Below, in pieces: positions 57,248 through 64,000 of a stretch of DNA of 64,000 bases. Source of the DNA: Lineus longissimus. Lineage: Eukaryota > Nemertea > Pilidiophora > Heteronemertea > Lineidae. Both the position numbers and the translations under genes were made by a program. The stretch is from positions 13,950,599 to 14,014,598 of the forward strand of contig NC_088309.1 in assembly GCF_910592395.1 (NCBI RefSeq). The letters run 5' to 3'. The stretch's first letter is position 1; each line of letters opens with the position of its first letter. The notes under the pieces were generated by a model. That model worked only from the letters and a program-made list of their open reading frames with translations. It was not told the origin of the DNA and did not search any database.

Positions 57248-60200
57248 CTACTTGCTCTGAAACATCTTTCTCAATTCATGACTAATTTTCCTTTCGCGGC
57301 AACTTCGTGCAATCATCTTGGTAACAGGGTGGTTGCAGTAAATACATTCATCCTCATTCTTCTTCAAACCACACCTACACGATTCGGCCGAAATTGGGTT
57401 AACATGATACTTGCTATTATCACGTTTTTTTGTCATTTCTTTGGCCTCACCCTGCAGATCATTTTCTCGAACCCAGTATAGCTGCACATATTCGTGCCTA
57501 AACACGCATTTCCACCTATTTTGGGGAGTTGAAAACTTTGAATATAGTGCAACCTGCTTGTGCTTTGCCTCTCTGCCCTGCATTGTATTGATACCTAAAC
57601 CAACACCAAATTTCCAGTATATCAACTTGGCATGGTATGGGACAATATATCCAATATGCCAGGTGGTGAGCGAAGGTTTCGTAAAGAACAGTGCATGGGT
57701 GGCGTGGTATAGCTCACACACATCTTTCAGTTGCTCAAGTTCTGCTTGACTGAACTTGATTTTTGACCAAAGGGCAATTGCTTCCCTGAGCAAGGTCCAT
57801 GCATAGTGAATGAGTAGCTGGCGGAATTTCAAGTGAGTTGTATTACTGGTCTCATCTAAGACTTTTGTGAGATTGGGGAACCCTACACAAAATTTCATCG
57901 AGTCCTCACCAGTGAAGCGAATTGTGTAGTCTTTGAGTCCACCAGCAGACGTCCTGGCTTCTCTCAGCCATTTACCTGCTTTCATTGTTTCTCTCAGGCA
58001 GTGCAGATACTTACCCAAGGGACAAGCTATGAATTCCTCATCATTGAAGGGCTTTTTGAGCACTTTGTCATCGGTTCTCTTCAAGCCCTCAAAGAGAACA
58101 ATCTTATTCAGCTGCTGACAGGCATTATTTTTCAAATGCAGTGGCTCCACAAACACTTTCTCACAATACTTACCCAGAATGGGTCTATGTTCTTGTCGAG
58201 AATGCATGCCTTTGATAGCGTCTAGTATCTTGGCCCTGTTCGTCACGTTCTTCTTCAGACTTATTACTTTATTAGCATGTTCTAACCTCTGAAGATAACC
58301 CCATGGTTTCCATGTGCTCTTCTCGTCTGTACCAAAGGATGCATTGAGGGTACCAAGCTCATCCTTATGCACATTGCCAAATGTGGAGGGGTATGTGGCA
58401 GCATTTGACAACTCCCCACATGCTATCACAGCCCATTTGCAATCAGCTGGGACTAGCTCAAGTCTAAATCTGACAGCCACTGACCCAATAGTAAACTCCT
58501 TCTTCTCAATTTCTTCTAACTCAGCTATGATCCTTTCGAGTTGGGATATGAACACTGGATCGTCTTCAGTAACATCTGCCCCAAACAGCAGAAAGTTATG
58601 ATCACAACTACCGACCTTTCCAAGTACATTTAACTCTTTCAGTGCCCAGGATTTGGGCATTTTTGGGCATTGTCACTACCCAAAATCTCACAAAAATAAT
58701 TGAGATACACTCATCAAAATTCTTCAAAACCTTTGTCTTTACCTCCTGTTTCAATAAAACAGCAGTAATAAGTAGGGGCATACTAGGATTTTGTTCTAAA
58801 TTTTTTTGAGGGAGTGGTATTTTTGGCCGATTTTCACCATTTTTCACCTAAAATGAGGGGTGGCAAACCCCACCCCACCCTCTCAGTCGAAAAAATTATT
58901 CAATTTGGACGCCCCAGGCCAGAGAAACCATATGAACCACATTTGAGTAGCTGGGGACATCTGGTGTCGTCTGGAGGAACTAAAATACCTTAATATTTAG
59001 GACGTACATGTACGTCCTTGGGCACTGAAAGAGTTAAGAAAGAAAGTGGGAGGGATGTTTGGGTTTTGAACTTACCCGACGGGGCGCCGTCTGCACCTAT
59101 CGCAATACAAAATTCTCCCCGAGGCTTATTGAACCAACTCAGACCGATTCCACCATCTTTGGATAGCACTTCATCGATGCGTAGGTACAAACCGGCTAGT
59201 TTCAGCAAAGTAGCCTCAACATTTCTATAACAACCACTGATCCCTTCGACAGATGTGGACGCAAGACTTTCCTCAATCTTGTCAATTTCTTCCTTCATTT
59301 CCTTATAAGTGAGTAACTCAGGTTTGGCAACACCTTTGTCAGCCAGCCTAATAGCACTGTACTTCCTGCTGCTGATCAAGCCACCTTTGTACAACACTTT
59401 CACACTTCTTACTATATTGGAGTGTGTGCGTCTATTGTGAATCACTTGCCTTTTCATCACCTTACCTTGGCTAACTACCTTTCTGCATTTCTTACTATTC
59501 TTAACATACACCTTCAGTTCAGCAGGACTAGTCAATTGTACCAGAGAGTGCCACATACCATCTTTAACATTTTGCACATCACCACCATGCACCGATTTTA
59601 AAGCCGTAACAGTTTTTTTAACGCGACTGCTAGCTGTCTTCGGATCCAATAGGGTAGTGTCAGTGTCATTTGGAATAACTCGAGTTGGAACTGTCACTTT
59701 CACTTCAGGGCCCCTCCTGTTTCCTTTCTGGTCTACTTGCATCAGTTGATTGGCTGGATCAAGCGCTACTTGTGTTGTAGTTTCAGTTGTTGCAGTTCTT
59801 ACATCGCACTGTAGTCTTTCTCTCCATTCAATCTGAAGTTTATAACTAATGTAAGTAAACATATGTATGAGCAGCTGAAGATCACCAAGCAGGAAAGAGG
59901 GCAAATTTAAATACTACTAGTGCCAGTGTAATGTGAAGCTCTGTTAACAACTGACTGGGCATGAGACAGGAGGAAGCATCTGACATCATTTCTACTCACA
60001 TCTGCATTCAGTTCTCTCACACGATCTTCTTTCTCTAAAATAGTATTCTCCAGCTGCACAACTTGCTTTTGGACCACTTTCATTGCACTGGAGTGAGCCA
60101 TGTCAAGCCTGGCCTCTTTCTGGGCGCGCATGTACTGCCCTACATTCCAACTGCTATGTTTTCCCTGGGGCAAAATCAAGTAAAGGTTATCTCAAAACAT

Positions 60201-61242
60201 TGCAATCTTGACTCATTGCAAACCATAGTTAAAAGATATTCACATGCACTGATTCAGTACCGGTAGGTTGTTGGTTACCACCAAGGTTAAAGACCTGCAC
60301 CGCAGTTGGCATTATGTTATGTCAAGAGAATTGAGACAAACATCAAAGCCACTGTTGGAAAGAATTCATTGGCCAAGCACAGTAATATATCATGGTGTCG
60401 TGTTTCCAGTTTGACACCTCTCAATACGTATCAATAACTCTGAAAAAGGCAGTGCCTTATCAGTGTTGATTGTATCTTATCCACATTATATATGTTACAG
60501 TAAGTATTGCTGATTACCTCTTGCGTTTTCTTCTTCTTGTTCTTCAGTTTTTCAAATTCTTTGCAATAAAAGTCGAACACAATGTTGCTGTCCATACGGA
60601 TCTGGCTGCCTTCATCCCTGTTGAATTTAGTGCAGTTGTCTCGAACAAGTAGCATGTCAGCATTGAATTCATCGAGATTATTGTACTGGTTGCCCTGAAA
60701 ACGTTGGGAAGATGAAAAGACAGGCACTAAACAAGAATCTACTTAGTTCATCAACAGAAGACACGGGATCTGGAGGAGGGGGAAAATTCATGAGTGATTT
60801 GCATGTTAACTGAATAAACAAACGTATACATGTAGTGACAAAGATCTCATTTACATTTAGTTTCTCCTGGATAGTTGTAAAATCCATTGGCTGATCAATT
60901 TCTTCACAATACCCCGGCACATCATCAGGATTTACTGAAATGAGACAAATTCATGTATTGTACTGTGATCAGAATAGACATCAATTCTCATCAACATGGC
61001 AAACTCTTATACGTGTATTTCATTGCTTCAACTTCGAATAGGTAGGCCTACATCACATGAACTGATTGGAGTTACTGGTACTATAAGTAGTAATCAGTTT
61101 TACCTGGAAACCTAAACCAGCCAGAGGGGTTTCGGCCATCTCTAGCCACTCTGTTTCGTCCTCCCTGGTAGTGGAAAATCTTGCGAAGGAGTTCAGTGCA
61201 CTCCCCAACCTTCCCTTTGTCCATCGCCTGCGAGACTGCCAT
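57248..61242 (-). CDS. Bromodomain protein with RAG1/CMC-like putative transposase domain, five exons, MITE-interrupted
   Basis: Exons 61242-61104, 60934-60855, 60694-60518, 60164-60000 and 59832-57248; all junctions are GT-AG and phases agree. Without the MITE (58634-59033) and one TTAA the sum is 914 codons. Residues ~40-125 form a bromodomain (GWFRFP, PGYCEEIDQPMDFTTI, EFNADMLLVRDNC, acetyl-lysine-type Asn98). ~150-187 is a coiled coil. The large C-terminal domain has FCIAIGADGAPSG (Asp435), LLFGADVTED (Asp472), FVEPLHLKNNA (Glu615, LH), INTMQGREAKHK (Glu807, His810) and Cys 871/873/882/885. Spacing and the LH and E-x-x-H/N-K motifs recall RAG1/Transib/CMC transposases; this is inference. 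I recall relatives with GADGAP and MQGREAKH motifs as uncharacterised proteins in corals and other invertebrates. The start has good context (GTAATGG). Confidence 0.75.
58634..59033. mobile_element. 400-bp TTAA MITE inside exon 5
   Basis: Terminal inverted repeats CTCTTTCAGTGCCCA (left) and TGGGCACTGAAAGAG (right), 15 of 15, flanked by TTAA at 58630-58633 and 59034-59037. The TTAA target suggests mobilisation by a piggyBac-type transposase. It brings stop codons into the host reading frame, ending it at 58990. Confidence 0.93.
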
Positions 61243-61267
61243 TACTGTGTTAGTGCCTGAAATAGAG

Positions 61268-61751
61268 ACATGTATCATTATTAAAAAACCTCAACCATTT
61301 CTGTAGAGTATTGTAGGTAGCGTTTCTAGATGTCATGGAAGTGTGAGGCTAGCCTGCAAAAATGGACATGGATTTATGAATGCATGGTTTGCACGACCAA
61401 AGCCATAGCCTCGGCCAGAGCGTCCGGGGGGGGGGGGGGGATTTGTGATATCGGTTACAGCCGTGTGACCCCCCCTTGACCCCGCCTCCTGTTGGAGGGG
61501 GCCGGGTGCGAAAATTGTCGGAAACTGTTCCTTTACTATGCCTATCGGGTACGCTAAAAAGAACAACAGGCAGGGACAGGGTTACAAAATAGGCTTATGG
61601 CATGGTCACCATGCCATAAGCCTACGAGAGTGTGGAACCGTGTGTAAAACGTAGAGAGGTCAACCCTCTGTGCGCACTGCTGCCATCCTGCGGCAAATTA
61701 CGGAACTGATGAGGTATGATGCGACAAGATCATCAGAAGTGCTGCGCTGTG
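61268..61751. other. Right end of CACAG element, non-coding
   Basis: Contains the upstream region of the bromodomain gene, a poly-G run (61426-61440), a 35-base palindrome (61590-61624), the subterminal block and the TIR. A further 5' exon is possible because an acceptor-like ttcag precedes the ATG. Confidence 0.5.
61590..61624. repeat. Perfect 17-bp palindrome
   Basis: 'taggcttatggcatggt' and 'accatgccataagccta' are perfect inverted repeats around one C, about 130 bases from the right end of the CACAG element. Confidence 0.95.
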
Positions 61752-61754
61752 AAA

Positions 61755-62861
61755 TGTGATCACAGCATGTTTGTCTTCAGCACATTTCTTAATGTAACCC
61801 AATCCGTGATTAAATTGGATATTTCTTCTGTTTGAATCTGTAATGTGTTCTTCAGCTGTTTCATCGTCTGAGGATTGTTTGTTTGTTTCTGTCTTCTTAG
61901 TGTACACCACTTTGTATTCAGATGCAAAGACAGCAAGGCACATGTCTTTGAAGTCTGAACTGTTGGGGCGAGCGAGGTATCTGTCACAGATTGATGTAGC
62001 CCAGATTTGTTGATCATCTTTGTCTTTGTGCTGTATCACATGGATTGGTAGCGACAATTTGCTGCTGTGACTGTCAGTTGGGACCCAGACTGACTCTCTT
62101 GAGCAACCATGTAGATGGAAACCTCCTACTCGCCATATGGGTTCCATCATACTGACATCTCTGTGTGTTATATACAGCTTCCCAAGCTGTTTCAGTTCTT
62201 GTACAGCATCTAGGTTGCCTTCCCGAGCGTCTTTTTGTGCTGTTTTTAACAGTTGGCCTTCTTCTGCTTCTTTTTTGCTTTATGTAAGACAATATGTATC
62301 TAATACACTGATACGCACTGGTGACCAGCTGCATATCGATATTAGCATTCCATGCCAAGAGGAGATGTTCATTGTATGGGTTTACCCACATGCATGACGG
62401 GTCTCTCTTCAGGACAACCGAGGTTTGTTTTGCTAGGCGACACATGCTTTCTTCTTGGTCTTCTTGTGTGATACGAGCTTTCTTCAGAAGATCTTCTGTG
62501 GACATGCTTTCATCAAAGTCTTCGTTGTTGATGACTGCATAGAACCTTCCTAGTTTGTCTTCCGCCTCTTTTTTCCACATGGCAAGATTTCCTTCTTCTG
62601 GGCATGGTTTAGGTCTGCAGATAAATGTCCTCATAGATGAGGGTTTGGGGAAGTTGAAGCGGCATCGTTTTCCTCCCTTGCGGCATGTTGCTGTGTGGTT
62701 TCGACTGTGCATCTGAACATCGACTATTTCCTTTAATTCTGGATCACTGGGTATGCAACAAGTGATATATTTGTCAACGAAGGCCACAACATCCTCATCT
62801 GGGTGAACGTCAATCTGTGGAGCATCCTTGATCCAGAATAAAGCATGTATGTGAGGCCATC
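61755..62861 (-). pseudogene. Helitron 3 Rep (HUH to linker)
   Basis: The exon starts after an acceptor (ctattttcag) with GWPHIHALFWIKDAP (HUH motif, Trp intact). Then CRKGGKRCRFNFPKPS, VVLKRDPSCMWVNPYN and the Rep tyrosine motif CIRYILSYI, immediately followed by a frameshift near 62283. In the restored frame come MMEPIWRVGGFHLHG, ESVWVPTDS and NHGLGYIKKCAEDKHAVITF, up to the insertion border. Role: strand nicking in rolling-circle transposition. The preceding exons lie beyond the repeat to the right. Confidence 0.85.
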
Positions 62862-62934
62862 CTGAAAATAGAATGATTTACATTATTGGCATTCGAGGTT
62901 ACTACTATTAGTTTATGGAAGATGAAATGGCCAG

Positions 62935-63960
62935 GGCCATTGTGCTCACCTCATGTGGAGGAAAGATGGATAAAGAGCATGGTATTGTGTCATGTAGTGT
63001 TAGGTTTGATGTAGGTCTAAGCAATTACAATTTCCCCAAAATGGCCAATTTACAGTACATTCGACCTCTGTGACCTTGAAAAGTAGGTCAAATCAAAGAA
63101 GACCCGGGTGACACATTGAATGGTTGTTAGAATTAGATGTACCTATGATATAAAATTGGTGCCAATCGGGCAAGTCATTACTAGGAATAATGGCATTTTG
63201 AAGAATTTAGGATTTGGCCCCCTCCCTGGAGGCCAAACGGCAAATCAGATCCCACCAAACTTCAGTACCTGAGATCACCTGACCAAGGGGTACATGTGTA
63301 CTTAATTTGTGATCAATAGTCATTGCAGTTAAGAAACGTGCCATAGTTACGGCCTGACGGCGAATTTATGCCATTTGACCATTGTGACCTTGACAAGAAG
63401 GTCAAATTAAAAACCTGTGTGACATATACTGTATGGTGGTTAGATGTACCCATGATATCAAATTGGTGGCAATCGGGCAAGAAATTAAGGAATAAACACA
63501 TTTTTAAGGTTTTTGGATTTTGCCCCCTGGTGGTCAAGTGGTGAATCATATTGGACCAAACTTTGGTCTCTGAGATCACCTGACTAAGGGGTAAATGTGT
63601 ACCAAATTTGGTATCAATAGTCATTGCAGTTTAGAAACGTGCCATCGTTACATCCTAACGGCCAATTTACACCATTTGACCTCTGTGACCTTGAAAAGGA
63701 GGTCAAATCAAAAACCCGGAGGATATATGATGCACCTTTGCTAGAAGTACCTACCATATTTTTTTCAAAATTTCCCGACTACTATTAAGGGAGATATTGC
63801 ATATTTTCACTTTTAACGTTTGGCCCCCTGGTGGCCAAACCATGAAACGAATCGGACCGAAACTTGGTCTCCAAGGTGTCATTACATAAGGGTACATGTG
63901 TACCAAGTTTCAACTCAATAGCTCTAACAGTTACGAAACGTGCCCTGCTAACGGACGACG

Positions 63961-64000
<40 letters not shown>
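62935..64000 (-). repeat. ~1.15-kb CACCT/AGGTGAG repeat family, copy 4 (inverted, runs off window)
   Basis: Reverse complement of copies 2 and 3 from the 'ggccagggccattgtgctca' end to the (GAC)n tract at 63957-64000. It sits in an intron of Helitron 3, or just upstream of the Helitron 3 exon. Confidence 0.9.
63957..64000 (-). repeat. (GAC)n microsatellite at window end
   Basis: Perfect GAC repeats, the complement of the (GTC)n in copy 2; continues past the window. Confidence 0.95.

Larger units (their letters stand above)
53408..61751. mobile_element. CACAG-terminated 8.3-kb TIR element with bromodomain/RAG1-like gene (unclassified)
   Basis: Ends: left CACAGCGCTGC, right (inverted) CACAGCGCAGC, 10 of 11 identical, with a three-base duplication AAA (53405-53407 and 61752-61754). 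A second matching block lies inside both ends (AGTTCCATAGTTCACCGCA at 53448; AGTTCCGTAATTTGCCGCA inverted, outer edge 61707), 15 of 19 identical with only transitions. It contains a five-exon minus-strand gene (57248-61242), a plus-strand gene (53982-55278) and a nested TTAA MITE (58634-59033). CACWG-type ends and a 3-bp duplication resemble CACTA/CMC elements, and the first five bases also match the RSS/Transib CACAG. Inserted in Helitron 3. Confidence 0.82.
50860..62861 (-). mobile_element. Helitron 3 (minus strand), split by the CACAG element
   Basis: Pieces: Rep from the HUH motif (62861-61755), then, after the 8.3-kb insertion, linker and helicase (53404-52091) and helicase end plus endonuclease (51830-50860). 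Joining across one AAA/TTT target copy gives an open frame (GTG ATC ACA TTT GCC AAA). The N-terminal part lies to the right, beyond an intron and outside the window. Confidence 0.8.

Noticed and set aside
57248-61242. Calling the bromodomain gene a RAG1 or ProtoRAG gene
   Set aside because: Ends are CACAGCG with a 3-bp duplication, no RAG2-like partner is seen, and the second acid would be Glu. The likeness is at motif level only.

Overview
The window is animal nuclear DNA. It has short exons with GT-AG and GC-AG introns, and it carries a metazoan CR1/L2-type LINE, a Harbinger element, a pogo/Tigger element, a Ty3/gypsy retrotransposon and Helitrons. The repeats (an AGCTCACCT... element with a (GTC)n microsatellite, long fold-back elements) and the P2RX7_C-like, THAP and bromodomain families suggest a marine invertebrate, either an invertebrate deuterostome or a lophotrochozoan. 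I cannot name the species. I see no convincing single-copy host gene. Almost the whole window is transposons inserted into transposons.

Layout. 1-1356: an old copy of a ~1.15-kb repeat. 1533-9416 (minus): Helitron 1, coding for a cysteine-peptidase-like domain, Rep (HUH), a PIF1-type helicase and an AP-endonuclase-like domain, with an OB-fold exon downstream. 9.4-17.1 kb: mostly non-coding, with MITEs, a second copy of the repeat, a three-armed fold-back element, a CGTC...GACG palindrome array and one OB-fold-like first exon. 17136-39988 (plus): Helitron 2, whose peptidase begins with a 2A-like motif. It is split by four insertions: a Harbinger element (19251-22695), a CR1/L2 LINE (about 25198-28618, minus), a TTAA-flanked element with P2RX7_C-like and THAP genes (31372-36152) and a Tigger element (37119-39322). 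41545-50815: a minisatellite split by a young Ty3/gypsy retrotransposon (41711-50363, minus). 50860-62861 (minus): Helitron 3, split by an 8.3-kb CACAG-terminated element (53408-61751). 62935-64000: an inverted copy of the ~1.15-kb repeat that runs off the window.

Helitron reading frames continue across the insertions once one target-site copy is counted. This fixes several element borders to the base and gives a relative order of insertion.

The most interesting objects are two TIR elements that I cannot place in a standard superfamily. (1) The 8344-bp element at 53408-61751 starts CACAGCGC, has a 3-bp target duplication and encodes a five-exon, 913-codon protein. That protein has an N-terminal bromodomain and a large C-terminal domain whose acidic motifs recall the RAG1/Transib/CMC transposase fold. 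Its last exon is interrupted by a 400-bp TTAA MITE, and removing the MITE leaves the frame open. (2) The 4781-bp TTAA-flanked element at 31372-36152 carries a P2RX7_C-like gene and, converging on it, a THAP-domain gene. Both genes have a GC-AG intron.
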